DNA from: a virus
IMG/VR virus record: IMGVR_UViG_3300005827_000098
Span: 1-22,645 of that record
DNA: 22,645 nucleotides
Reading direction: 5' to 3' (one strand)
Shown here: piece after piece, positions 7,768 to 13,782 of the stretch
Layout: every line of letters begins with the position of its first letter
Numbering within the stretch: position 1 is the first letter of the stretch
The notes under the pieces: model-generated
What the model saw: the letters and a program-made list of their open reading frames with translations, nothing else
The model's database searches: none
What the model was told of the DNA's origin: nothing
Made by a program: the position numbers and the translations under genes

Positions 7768-7966
7768 GGTCCTTGTTGACATGCCCTCAAGGGGGTGTGT
7801 TACTTCGCCCTCTTAACGGCAACCGATATAAAAATCTACACGGGCCAACGGAGACGATTGTCCAAGGGCAACCGAAGCATCCCTGAGCGAGGAGCGAAAA
7901 TGGGACGGTGTAAATGGCGCCCGCCAATCTAGGACTCACCTACGCGTCTCAAACCTGAAGCTGAAT
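7768..7966 (-). repeat. Right arm of a large inverted duplication
   Basis: This 199-base arm is the reverse-complement partner of 7543-7726. Matching blocks are 7768-7779, 7792-7802, 7833-7844, 7865-7873 and 7948-7957, in the order expected for an inverted copy. Indels are not multiples of three and no reading frame is shared, so the conserved unit is not a protein-coding gene. Confidence 0.85.
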
Positions 7967-7971
7967 TGTCG

Positions 7972-7986
7972 GAGAGCGTTGCTCTC
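7972..7986 (+). promoter_or_regulatory. Short hairpin in the leader of the rightward operon
   Basis: GAGAGC and GCTCTC form a perfect six-pair stem with a GTT loop, about 45 bases before the first start codon. It has no T-run after it, so a leader stem or processing site is more likely than a terminator. Confidence 0.35.
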
Positions 7987-8024
7987 GTGTGTTTATTGTA
8001 ATGGTTAATATCATAACTGGAGGT

Positions 8025-8033
8025 TCCTATCAT
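8025..8033 (+). repeat. TCCTATCAT copy 2 (at a start codon)
   Basis: Exact 9-mer whose last two bases are the first two of the ATG at 8032. It fills the spacer between GGAGG and the start codon. Confidence 0.85.
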
Positions 8034-8379
8034 GCGTGTCATAGTCTGTGGTGGTCGTGTCTTCAACGATAGCGCCAAGCTGAACCAAGTGCTTAATGCT
8101 CTCCACTTTGAGCATGGGATTACAGAGGTCATCGCTGGCGGAGCTGCTGGTGCTGATACCCTTGCAGTCCGTTGGGCTGAGGGCAAGGGGATTCCCGCTA
8201 CTGTCATCATGGCTGACTGGGCTCGCTACGGTAAGCGCGCTGGTTGGCTTCGCAACAACAAGATGGCTGACGAAAACCCTGACGCTGTCATTGCATTCCC
8301 CGGTGGAAGGGGCACGGCAATGATGATCGAGATTGCGAACAGTCGGGGCATCATGCTGTACAACTTCACATACATCTGA
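8032..8379 (+). CDS. SLOG-family nucleotide-binding protein (DUF2493/YspA-like)
   Basis: This 115-residue protein looks like a single Rossmann-like SLOG domain. The signature runs in order: VIVCGGRVF at residues 3-11, the glycine-rich IAGGAAGADTLAVRWA at 34-49, ARYGKRAGWLRNNKM at 64-78, and VIAFPGGRGTAMM at 86-98. SLOG proteins bind nucleotides or nucleotide-like ligands, and some act as sensors in conflict systems. It opens the rightward operon, is preceded by GGAGG and the TCCTATCAT element, and is followed by a DUF4326 gene and a NADAR-like gene. The exact ligand cannot be told. Confidence 0.85.
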   Translation: MRVIVCGGRVFNDSAKLNQVLNALHFEHGITEVIAGGAAGADTLAVRWAEGKGIPATVIMADWARYGKRAGWLRNNKMADENPDAVIAFPGGRGTAMMIEIANSRGIMLYNFTYI

Positions 8380-8388
8380 GAGGTTATC

Positions 8389-8640
8389 ATGCAGTACGTC
8401 GTTCATTGCAAGAGATCAGCACATGATGTCTACATTGGTAGGCCAAGCAAGTGGGGCAATCCCTTCGTGATTGGCAAAGACGGCTCTCGCGCTGAGGTCG
8501 TCGCCAAGTATAGAGAGTGGGCTCAGCGTCGTGGCCTTGACAAGGCTGCTGCGCTCGAGCTGAAAGGTAAGACACTGGGCTGCTGGTGCAGTCCGCAAGC
8601 ATGTCATGGTGATGTGCTTGCAGAATGGGCAAACAACTGA
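8389..8640 (+). CDS. DUF4326 protein
   Basis: This 83-residue protein matches the DUF4326 pattern: YIGRPSKWGNPF at residues 15-26 and LGCWCSPQACHGDVLAEW at 63-80. The CWC...CH group could bind a metal or form an active site; the family's function is not established to my knowledge. It sits nine bases after the SLOG gene and twelve before the NADAR-like gene. The ribosome site is GAGAGG, with a spacer that lacks three bases of the element found at neighbouring starts. Confidence 0.82.
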   Translation: MQYVVHCKRSAHDVYIGRPSKWGNPFVIGKDGSRAEVVAKYREWAQRRGLDKAAALELKGKTLGCWCSPQACHGDVLAEWANN

Positions 8641-8645
8641 GAGGT

Positions 8646-8654
8646 TCCTATCAT
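8646..8654 (+). repeat. TCCTATCAT copy 3 (at a start codon)
   Basis: Exact 9-mer overlapping the ATG at 8653 and preceded by GAGAGGT. The gene before it (start 8389) has the same context with three bases missing (GAGAGGTTATCATG). Confidence 0.85.
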
Positions 8655-9006
8655 GATTCGCCACGGCTCCCCGCCATACCTTGAATGCAGCAGCAAGGGC
8701 GATGCGCGCTTCTCTGCATTCTATGCTAAGATTGATGGTGTGTCCATCGAGCAGATCTACCAAGCTGCCAAGGTCTTTGAAGATGGTAGCACCGGCTTAG
8801 GCTGGCGCCAAGCGAAAGGCCGCAAGGCTGTGAATCAAGCAGAGGTTGCCCTACTGTATGGCTACCTCTGGGACGAGTATATCAAGCGCAATCCGCATCT
8901 GTTAACGGTGTTGCGTAAAGCATCCGGTGTGTCTGACATGTTCGGACAGCCCGGTCGTTGTTGTCAGGCCACTGAGCTGTGGCGTATCCGTAACTCTAAC
9001 CTGTGA
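8653..9006 (+). CDS. NADAR-like protein (possible ADP-ribose or N-glycoside hydrolase)
   Basis: This 117-residue protein has the layout of a small NADAR-type domain: RFSAFYA at residues 19-25, SIEQIYQAAKVF at 31-42, an AKGRKAVN segment at 54-61, and LWDEYIKRNPHLLTVL at 72-87, then a C-terminal QATELWRIRN. NADAR proteins remove ADP-ribose from nucleic acid or act on related N-glycosides. The match is partial, and this may be a separate phage family with a similar pattern. Its pairing with SLOG and DUF4326 genes supports a link to nucleotide or NAD chemistry. The start is ATG 8653, with GAGAGG and the shared spacer. Confidence 0.55.
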   Translation: MIRHGSPPYLECSSKGDARFSAFYAKIDGVSIEQIYQAAKVFEDGSTGLGWRQAKGRKAVNQAEVALLYGYLWDEYIKRNPHLLTVLRKASGVSDMFGQPGRCCQATELWRIRNSNL

Positions 9007-9009
9007 GGT

Positions 9010-9018
9010 TCCTATCAT
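9010..9018 (+). repeat. TCCTATCAT copy 4 (at a start codon)
   Basis: Exact 9-mer overlapping the ATG at 9017, preceded by GTGAGGT. It supports this ATG as the true start rather than an upstream in-frame codon. Confidence 0.85.
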
Positions 9019-9262
9019 GCCGCAACCATCCCACTATCTCGTCTGGTACTACCTGCTAGACGCCCCTAAGGAGCTCGAGGCTCCGGGGGTCTACGGTATC
9101 TATGCTACAGAAGCAGAGGCTGATGCAGCACTCCTTAAGGCTCCCCCTCAGGTGTGGAAGGACACCGATTGGGATGAGATCAACGACCAGAACGTCGGTG
9201 CCTACTTCAACGTCCACTACCATGTGTTCCCCCATTACAACGAGGAGATTAGCCAGTCATGA
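9017..9262 (+). CDS. Small unknown protein
   Basis: This 81-residue protein has no recognised domain. It has an aromatic N-terminus (HYLVWYYLLDAP), a repeated alanine and glutamate segment (YATEAEADAALLKAP) and an acidic C-terminus. The start is set at ATG 9017 because of GTGAGG and the shared spacer, although the frame is open further upstream. Its stop overlaps the next start as ATGA. Confidence 0.68.
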   Translation: MPQPSHYLVWYYLLDAPKELEAPGVYGIYATEAEADAALLKAPPQVWKDTDWDEINDQNVGAYFNVHYHVFPHYNEEISQS

Positions 9263-9531
9263 CCCGTGCCAAGCAGATCAAGAAGCTTCAGTTTGTACTC
9301 ATCGGTGCACCTGAGGCTGAGCTTCACGCCCTGTTGGATGCAGGTTACACACCTGCTCAGATCATCAGGTCCTACCTTGTGCCTGTCCTCACCTCGCACT
9401 TCGTAGATGAGTTCATGGCTTTGCCAGCTCCTCAGCCCGAGTGGGATGATGAGAACCAGAACCACCAGTTCAAGGCTCAGAGCCGGTGGCAAGATCGTGC
9501 CTATGTCATTAACAATCCGGAGTATCGTTAA
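9259..9531 (+). CDS. Small unknown protein
   Basis: This 90-residue protein is not recognised. It starts at ATG 9259, overlapping the previous stop as ATGA, with GAGGAG about ten bases upstream. It ends in a TAATG overlap with the next small gene. The N-terminus is basic (RAKQIKKLQ), and the middle (HALLDAGYTPAQIIRSYLVPVL) reads like a short helix-turn-helix segment, without further support. Confidence 0.65.
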   Translation: MTRAKQIKKLQFVLIGAPEAELHALLDAGYTPAQIIRSYLVPVLTSHFVDEFMALPAPQPEWDDENQNHQFKAQSRWQDRAYVINNPEYR

Positions 9532-9695
9532 TGCCCCAGACATATGAGCTAACTGATCTCGCGTATGAGGCCTACCTCAAAGAGCAGCAAGAGCTCGATC
9601 GCGAGTACCACGAATGTGAGTTCTGTAGCGCCGAGCTCACCGACGAAGACGACAGCACGAAGCTTTGCAACGCTTGTCTCCGTGCTTTCTCATAA
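9531..9695 (+). CDS. Tiny zinc-ribbon protein
   Basis: This 54-residue protein has two CxxC pairs, C29/C32 (CEFC) and C46/C49 (CNAC), spaced as in a small zinc ribbon after an acidic helical N-terminus. It begins at an ATG overlapping the previous stop as TAATG, so it is probably coupled to the upstream gene. Its binding partner is unknown. Confidence 0.65.
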   Translation: MPQTYELTDLAYEAYLKEQQELDREYHECEFCSAELTDEDDSTKLCNACLRAFS

Positions 9696-9710
9696 GTATA
9701 TCACCTTTAC

Positions 9711-9740
9711 AGGCACCTCGGCTGCGCCTCGGTGCTCGTT
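9711..9740 (+). terminator. Terminator-like hairpin, copy 2
   Basis: GGCACC and GGTGCT form the outer stem, GGC and GCC an inner one with an internal loop, and CGTTTT follows. It lies between the zinc-ribbon gene and the next gene, so it may end the first part of the rightward operon. The lead-in TTACAGGCACCT matches the hairpin at 7474. Confidence 0.5.
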
Positions 9741-9782
9741 TTGGGTGTAAGTGCAGTAACTTCAACTCAACATCTAAAGGAT

Positions 9783-9791
9783 TCCTATCAT
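9783..9791 (+). repeat. TCCTATCAT copy 5 (at a start codon)
   Basis: Exact 9-mer overlapping the ATG at 9790, preceded by AAAGGAT, which serves as the ribosome binding site. Confidence 0.85.
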
Positions 9792-10413
9792 GAATCGCGT
9801 TCTTCAGGCTATCGAGAATATCAACAACACCAGCACCGCTGAGGATGTTGATCCGTCCAAGATCAACTCCAAGGGAGCTGAGATCATTGGGCAGATGGAC
9901 GACGCAATGCAGTCGTTCTACTCCAACTTCACCGACTGGCACCAGCTCGCTGACACGATGCAGGACCAGCGGCACGGCACTGTTGCTGTCGCCAAGATCA
10001 AGTACCCGATCAATCAGGTGCTTCAGGCGCTCTGGCAGGCAGTCTACGGCAACCGCACCAAGGAAGAACTTGCTCGCGGTGAGCAGACTGATCGTCCTTC
10101 GGTTCGGTTCTCTGCTTTCGAGAACATGAACTATCGCTCGTCCCTCGTGTCTTCCCTCGACCAGCCCGAAGAAGGGGCTGAGCAGGGTCCTGACCTCGCC
10201 GACGAGACCAAGGTTGTGAATGCGTTTGAGGGTGAGCTCCGCTTCGGGGCAATGAAGCCCTTGCTCGATGCGTTCATGAATCTCTATCAGTTGACCTGCG
10301 ATGAGACGTGGGAGTACACCCCGTGGAACGAGGTCGACAAGCGTAAGGCCAACACCGCATCTGTTGCTTCGGCACTCATGCGCGCTCGTGGCCGTCTGCC
10401 GGCTGCTGAATAA
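9790..10413 (+). CDS. Unknown protein, probably well expressed
   Basis: This 207-residue acidic protein has no recognised domain. It looks mostly helical, with a central Pro/Glu/Gly-rich linker (residues 123-138). The ATG at 9790 has AAAGGAT and the shared spacer upstream. It stands alone between two hairpins (9711 and 10421), so it may be its own transcription unit, often the case for an abundant early protein. Function unknown. Confidence 0.78.
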   Translation: MNRVLQAIENINNTSTAEDVDPSKINSKGAEIIGQMDDAMQSFYSNFTDWHQLADTMQDQRHGTVAVAKIKYPINQVLQALWQAVYGNRTKEELARGEQTDRPSVRFSAFENMNYRSSLVSSLDQPEEGAEQGPDLADETKVVNAFEGELRFGAMKPLLDAFMNLYQLTCDETWEYTPWNEVDKRKANTASVASALMRARGRLPAAE

Positions 10414-10420
10414 GCAGTAG

Positions 10421-10459
10421 GGACCCAGGACCGCACCGATAAGGCGGTATCCTGGGTCC
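10421..10459 (+). terminator. Strong hairpin, probable terminator
   Basis: GGACCCAGGA (10421-10430) pairs perfectly with TCCTGGGTCC (10450-10459), with an inner CCGC/GCGG stem. It begins seven bases after the stop of the 207-residue gene. The tail TCTTCCT is only partly U-rich, so this is a terminator or a 3' end-stabilising stem. Confidence 0.6.
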
Positions 10460-10462
10460 TCT

Positions 10463-10471
10463 TCCTATCAT
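10463..10471 (+). repeat. TCCTATCAT copy 6 (intergenic)
   Basis: Exact 9-mer just after the strong hairpin at 10421-10459. No start codon follows; the next gene begins 75 bases later. Confidence 0.8.
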
Positions 10472-10474
10472 CGC

Positions 10475-10504
10475 CTCACTCGCTCGCTACGCTCGCTCGC
10501 TCGG
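10475..10504 (+). repeat. CTCG/GCTC tandem tract
   Basis: A run built from GCTC and CTCG units with one interruption (GCTAC) lies between the hairpin and the next gene. It is not an inverted repeat. It makes the DNA here locally GC-rich and prone to slippage. Confidence 0.6.
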
Positions 10505-10545
10505 CCTCGCCCAGGTTGACTGCAGGACACGGAAAGCCAAACACC

Positions 10546-11142
10546 ATGCTCGACTTCAACACATCCAATCGCGCTCTTCATCGTGAGTCTATGCTGTACT
10601 TGTTCTGGCGTTTGTATAAGCTCCTATCATCGAGCAGCCTACTAGCATATCTTCCCGGTGGTAACGATCGAGAAGCCGTGCTTCACATGTACAAGTTCGG
10701 CAAGTCCAACATGAAGCTGCTTGGCTTCGACAACAACGACACAGGTACGTGGGCAGACAGTCTGCTCTATGCAGAACAACGACACACTCCACTTGTTTGG
10801 GGTGATCTGTGTGAGCTTGACTATTTCGCAGCACCTGACACAATTGACGGTATCAATGCAGACTTGTGTACATTCTACAGTCACAAGTTTGTCATGGACT
10901 TTCTCTACATGATGCGTAGCAAGGCGCTCAAAGACAAGGTTGTCCTTGGCATCAACCTTCAACAGCGTTGCAGCAAGCGAACCAAGAAAGAGTGGGACAC
11001 TGGCACTCTCAAGTATCTGCTCACCAAGCTTCTTGCTGAAGCTAAATGGCGTGTTGTCAATTCAACCGTCAGCTACAGCTATCGTAGCGATCTCAAGTCC
11101 AACATGGAATACAACGTCTTCAGTCTGGAGCGGATGTCATGA
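10546..11142 (+). CDS. Methyltransferase-like Rossmann protein (tentative)
   Basis: This 198-residue protein has the outline of a class I SAM-dependent methyltransferase: LPGGNDREAV at residues 36-45 as a degenerate motif I, KLLGFDNN at 57-64 with an acidic end of the second strand, WGDLCELDYF at 85-94, and INADLCTFYSHKFVMDFL at 103-120. No DPPY or NPPY catalytic motif is seen, so the activity and substrate are unclear. ATG 10546 is chosen over an in-frame TTG at 10516 because a purine-rich GGA-AAG stretch lies upstream of the ATG. It ends in an ATGA overlap with the next gene. Confidence 0.5.
   Translation: MLDFNTSNRALHRESMLYLFWRLYKLLSSSSLLAYLPGGNDREAVLHMYKFGKSNMKLLGFDNNDTGTWADSLLYAEQRHTPLVWGDLCELDYFAAPDTIDGINADLCTFYSHKFVMDFLYMMRSKALKDKVVLGINLQQRCSKRTKKEWDTGTLKYLLTKLLAEAKWRVVNSTVSYSYRSDLKSNMEYNVFSLERMS
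10622..10630 (+). repeat. TCCTATCAT copy 7 (inside a gene)
   Basis: Exact 9-mer inside the methyltransferase-like gene, read there as parts of codons for Leu-Leu-Ser-Ser. It is not near a start codon. Confidence 0.8.
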
Positions 11143-11396
11143 GCAAGCTGTGTATGGACTGTCTACACCGATGGGTTGATCCATCTCGTCCACTATCTAA
11201 CACGGCAGGTTGGTACTGCATGGCGCTTGCTCGCACCAGCCCACTCGATGGTTCGCAACAGTATCCACAGTGTCAGACTGAACGTGACAACGTCTCTGGC
11301 TTCTGTGGTCCACACGGTCTGCTATGGAAGCAGAAGATAATCGAGAATGTCTACACCCCTCCACGTAGAAAGGAGAGCGGCAATGACCATTATTGA
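11139..11396 (+). CDS. Small cysteine-rich protein, probable zinc binder
   Basis: This 85-residue protein carries C5/C8, C27, C45, C56 and H59 in the pattern CxxC...WYC...C...FCGPH, which suggests one or two bound metals. It starts at ATG 11139, overlapping the previous stop as ATGA, with GGAG eight bases before. The function is unknown; similar cysteine-rich orphans are common among early phage genes. Confidence 0.65.
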   Translation: MSKLCMDCLHRWVDPSRPLSNTAGWYCMALARTSPLDGSQQYPQCQTERDNVSGFCGPHGLLWKQKIIENVYTPPRRKESGNDHY

Positions 11397-11484
11397 AGGC
11401 TTCTCGCTGTTCAGTGCAATGCTTGTTGTACTGGTCACGCTCTACATCATCACCACTACAAGCACTCCAGGTCGATGGGGTTAA
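11383..11484 (+). CDS. Tiny single-span membrane protein
   Basis: This 33-residue peptide is mostly one hydrophobic stretch (residues 7-26, containing SAMLVVLVTLYIITTT). It has a strong ribosome site (AGGAG, seven bases before ATG 11383) and overlaps the end of the preceding gene by 14 bases. It would insert as a single membrane helix. A role as lysis helper or host-membrane effector is possible but not shown. Confidence 0.5.
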   Translation: MTIIEGFSLFSAMLVVLVTLYIITTTSTPGRWG

Positions 11485-11678
11485 CACTCTTCCTATCATA
11501 CGCGCTGTGGGTAATAGAGCCATCAGGGCGTCAATACATCTATCGTCCACCATTTCCCGACATCCACTCATGCTCAGGAGCACTCGCCCGTGAACAAAAC
11601 GCGCAAGACCACGTCCTCAAAAGACACAAAGGACGTTGGAGTCCAAACCTCAAATTTGACTGTCGTCCAACGCCTTAA
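11475..11678 (+). CDS. Possible small protein overlapping its neighbours
   Basis: This open frame of 67 codons begins at ATG 11475 inside the end of the small membrane protein gene and runs 89 bases into the next gene. The N-terminus is hydrophobic (LTLFLSYALWVI), the rest basic. Only a weak CAGG lies upstream. It contains a TCCTATCAT copy. The long overlap makes it doubtful, but without it about 100 bases would be unexplained. Confidence 0.35.
   Translation: MGLTLFLSYALWVIEPSGRQYIYRPPFPDIHSCSGALAREQNAQDHVLKRHKGRWSPNLKFDCRPTP
11491..11499 (+). repeat. TCCTATCAT copy 8 (inside small open frame)
   Basis: Exact 9-mer just after the stop of the small membrane protein gene and inside the overlapping open frame at 11475. 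A near copy (TTCCTATC) lies at 11834-11841. Confidence 0.8.
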
Positions 11679-11874
11679 AGCAGCAGGCTTCGAAATCGAC
11701 AGCTTTGTCTGTCGTGATGGTGATGACGATGGTGATGACTACACCAGCCTCTACGGAGCCACAGCCACCTGTTGCCTCGATGAAGCATACCAAGAAGCTG
11801 ACGATTGTGGCAGCGACACCATCTTTGCACTTGTTCCTATCGCCCGACGCACCAAACAGTGGAGTGAAACATGA
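11590..11874 (+). CDS. Small acidic unknown protein
   Basis: This 94-residue protein starts at GTG 11590, with AGGAG nine bases upstream, and ends in an ATGA overlap with the next gene; it contains no internal ATG. The N-terminus is basic (NKTRKTTSSKDTK), and the middle has a very acidic stretch (CRDGDDDGDDYTS, about residues 41-53). The acidic stretch could bind a metal or mimic DNA, which is speculation. Confidence 0.6.
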   Translation: MNKTRKTTSSKDTKDVGVQTSNLTVVQRLKAAGFEIDSFVCRDGDDDGDDYTSLYGATATCCLDEAYQEADDCGSDTIFALVPIARRTKQWSET

Positions 11875-12053
11875 AGACAATCGAAATCATCACCCTCAAA
11901 GCAGCACATGCTGAGTTGACCAAGGGTGAGAAGACTGCAGGCTACGTGAAGCTGGCAGACCTCAAGGCCTTGTGCCTTCCCGATCGCAAGCCCAAGCAGG
12001 GCTGGCATTTCACCGGTAACTGGAACAAGAGTGTGAAGCCTCACTATGCTTAA
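11871..12053 (+). CDS. Small basic unknown protein
   Basis: This 60-residue protein starts at ATG 11871, overlapping the previous stop, with GGAG six bases upstream. Its stop lies eight bases inside the next gene. It is rich in lysine and has no recognised domain. Tight coupling to both neighbours supports expression. Confidence 0.6.
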   Translation: MKTIEIITLKAAHAELTKGEKTAGYVKLADLKALCLPDRKPKQGWHFTGNWNKSVKPHYA

Positions 12054-13044
12054 TGGTCAGATCTTCGAAAAGCTGAGTGAATTCAGTGGGATGGGCACCA
12101 TCACCGATGATTCCATCACCAGCTTCGACACATGGATGAAGGGTGTTGTCAAGTCTGGCAACGCCTATCCCACCTATTACGCATTCAATGAGATGCAAGA
12201 TCAGTGGGACTCCAAGGCTCAGCGCGTCAAGAAGTCACAGAGTTTGATGCCTGTGTCTTATTACTGTATGCGTCACTTCGCCAACAACTACAAGAACCCC
12301 ACCGATGCACTCATCTTCAAGCTCACGAACAAGACCGGGCGACCCACTATCACGAAGGAGTTTTATGAATATCTCTTTGCTGATTCGTCTCCTTGGCGAA
12401 GCGCTTTTCCTGGCCTCGCAGGGCTCAAGCCTGACAAGAACGGAATCCCAGACTACATCGTCTGGTTCGACACCAAGAAAGTCCCAGCCAAGACAGTAGC
12501 CAATCTGTTTGCAGCCATCCGTCTGCACACCTGCTGGGGCGCTGACTGGTTCTTCATGCGTCTACGTGAACTGGGGTTCAAGGATGAAGCAGCTATCCTC
12601 CTATCATCAATCTTCGCATGGAATGGTCAGACCATCACCACGAGCAACGGGCACAGTGCCAAGTTCAGTGAAGATCCCCGTCAGCTCATTGAGCTCAACA
12701 AGTTCGGTGCATCCAAGACCGACATGCCTTTCTCGACGCAGTATAACCCAAGCGGTTTTCAGCCACTACTGGTTCAGAAAGAGCCTTCCACCGTTAGTAA
12801 ATCACTGATGGACAAGACACCGACCCAGCCGAACAACTTCATCTGGCACGGTGACAAGAAGGCAATCAACGCTGACAGTCTCAACACAACCAGTGAAGAG
12901 TACAAGAACAGTCTTATCAAGATCGTTCCTCATAGCGATCCTACCGGACTGCACTCAGCAATGAAGGGCAAGAAGAAGCTGTCGAAGGCCACCCTGTCCG
13001 AGATCGAAGACGCTCTCTATAACGCCAAGTCCATCACTCTCTAG
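12046..13044 (+). CDS. Unknown protein at the head of the amidoligase operon
   Basis: This 332-residue soluble protein has no family I recognise. The N-terminal half contains SYYCMRHFANNYKNPTDALI (residues 71-90), and the middle has a conserved-looking IRLHTCWGADWFFMRLREL (158-176). The C-terminal part is rich in K, S, T and P and ends in a charged helix (KKLSKATLSEIEDALYN). It starts at ATG 12046, overlapping the gene before by eight bases, and ends nine bases before the class I amidotransferase. The position suggests it could be the substrate or a partner of the ligases that follow. Confidence 0.7.
   Translation: MLNGQIFEKLSEFSGMGTITDDSITSFDTWMKGVVKSGNAYPTYYAFNEMQDQWDSKAQRVKKSQSLMPVSYYCMRHFANNYKNPTDALIFKLTNKTGRPTITKEFYEYLFADSSPWRSAFPGLAGLKPDKNGIPDYIVWFDTKKVPAKTVANLFAAIRLHTCWGADWFFMRLRELGFKDEAAILLSSIFAWNGQTITTSNGHSAKFSEDPRQLIELNKFGASKTDMPFSTQYNPSGFQPLLVQKEPSTVSKSLMDKTPTQPNNFIWHGDKKAINADSLNTTSEEYKNSLIKIVPHSDPTGLHSAMKGKKKLSKATLSEIEDALYNAKSITL
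12599..12607 (+). repeat. TCCTATCAT copy 9 (inside a gene)
   Basis: Exact 9-mer inside the 332-residue unknown gene, read as Leu-Leu-Ser-Ser codons. Confidence 0.8.
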
Positions 13045-13053
13045 GAGTACCCA

Positions 13054-13770
13054 TTGAGCAAGAAGCTTCCAACCATAGACATCCCTGACTTGATTGTCGG
13101 TGTAACCAGGCCTACACTTGGTGCCGAGAACATCTTCACCAAAGAAGATGGTTATCAAGTCGTCATCCTACGTCCGGGTGAGCCTTTGCCTGACCATGTA
13201 GACATCCTTGTGTTTACAGGTGGCGATGACATCAGCCCTTCGCTATATGGTGAAGGTCGTTGTCCTGAGACTCATCCGAATACGGATCGTGATGCCTTCG
13301 ACATCCACGTCCACAAGAAGTACAGCATGGCAGCCAAGCTTGGTATCTGCCGCGGTGCTCAGTTCTTGTGTGCATGGAATGGCGGCAAGCTGTGGCAGGA
13401 CATCCCTGATCACAACTCTGGTCTGCATCTCGTCCGTGACATGTTCACCAACAAGCTGGTCAAGGTTAACTCAGTCCATCATCAGGCCTGTCGTCCTCCT
13501 GACTTGGCTGTCACCATTGCTCAGACCACAACCACTGTTCCGTGGGTCAAGGATCAAAATGCCAAGGCCTACATGCCTCGCTACGTCGTCGAAGCATTCT
13601 TCATCCCAGATGACAATGCTCTTTGTGTCCAGTGGCACCCTGAGTTCGGCCATCTCGAGTCCAAGGAATACTTCTTCGAACTCGTGGAACGATACATTAA
13701 GCCTGATGAGATGCGTCTTGCTCTCATGACCCAGCAGGAAGCAGCCAACAACAATAGAGCCGTAGGCTAG
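13054..13770 (+). CDS. Class I glutamine amidotransferase (peptidase C26-like)
   Basis: This 238-residue enzyme should release ammonia from glutamine, or cleave a gamma-glutamyl bond. The triad is visible: nucleophile Cys99 in GICRGAQ, His195 and Glu197 in QWHPE. The oxyanion segment FTGGDDISP lies at residues 54-62. The GGDD-type pattern is closest to gamma-glutamyl hydrolase and PuuD-like members. The start is TTG at 13054, backed by AGGAG six bases upstream; no ATG lies nearby. It stands next to a class II amidotransferase and several ligases, so it probably supplies ammonia to, or trims, an amide-bonded product. Confidence 0.88.
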   Translation: MSKKLPTIDIPDLIVGVTRPTLGAENIFTKEDGYQVVILRPGEPLPDHVDILVFTGGDDISPSLYGEGRCPETHPNTDRDAFDIHVHKKYSMAAKLGICRGAQFLCAWNGGKLWQDIPDHNSGLHLVRDMFTNKLVKVNSVHHQACRPPDLAVTIAQTTTTVPWVKDQNAKAYMPRYVVEAFFIPDDNALCVQWHPEFGHLESKEYFFELVERYIKPDEMRLALMTQQEAANNNRAVG

Positions 13771-13782
13771 GAGTAACAACGC

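Larger units (their letters stand above)
6990..8031. other. Gene-free control region between the divergent operons
   Basis: No convincing coding frame lies in these 1042 bases; the short open frames here lack ribosome sites and cross repeats. The left part (7020-7200) is AT-rich and carries a leftward promoter. The middle (7200-7440) has cytosine runs and small palindromes. The right part (7543-7966) is a large diverged inverted duplication, followed by a short hairpin and the start of the rightward operon. This layout fits a shared control region, possibly with a replication origin. Confidence 0.8.

Noticed and set aside
7543-7966. The inverted duplication as terminal repeats of an insertion sequence
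   Set aside because: The centre is only 41 bases and holds no transposase, the arms are far longer than typical insertion-sequence ends, and no target duplication is seen.
6990-8031. tRNA gene, small RNA gene or CRISPR array in the gene-free region
   Set aside because: No cloverleaf with a T-loop of the GGTTCGAATCC type was seen, and the repeats are a single inverted pair and not a spaced direct-repeat array. A small RNA cannot be excluded but has no direct support.
8927-9262. Upstream ATG at 8927 as start of the small gene at 9017
   Set aside because: It lies within the NADAR-like gene. ATG 9017 carries the ribosome site and spacer shared by its neighbours.
10516-11142. TTG start at 10516 for the methyltransferase-like gene
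   Set aside because: It has no ribosome site and starts in the repeat tract. ATG 10546 is better placed.
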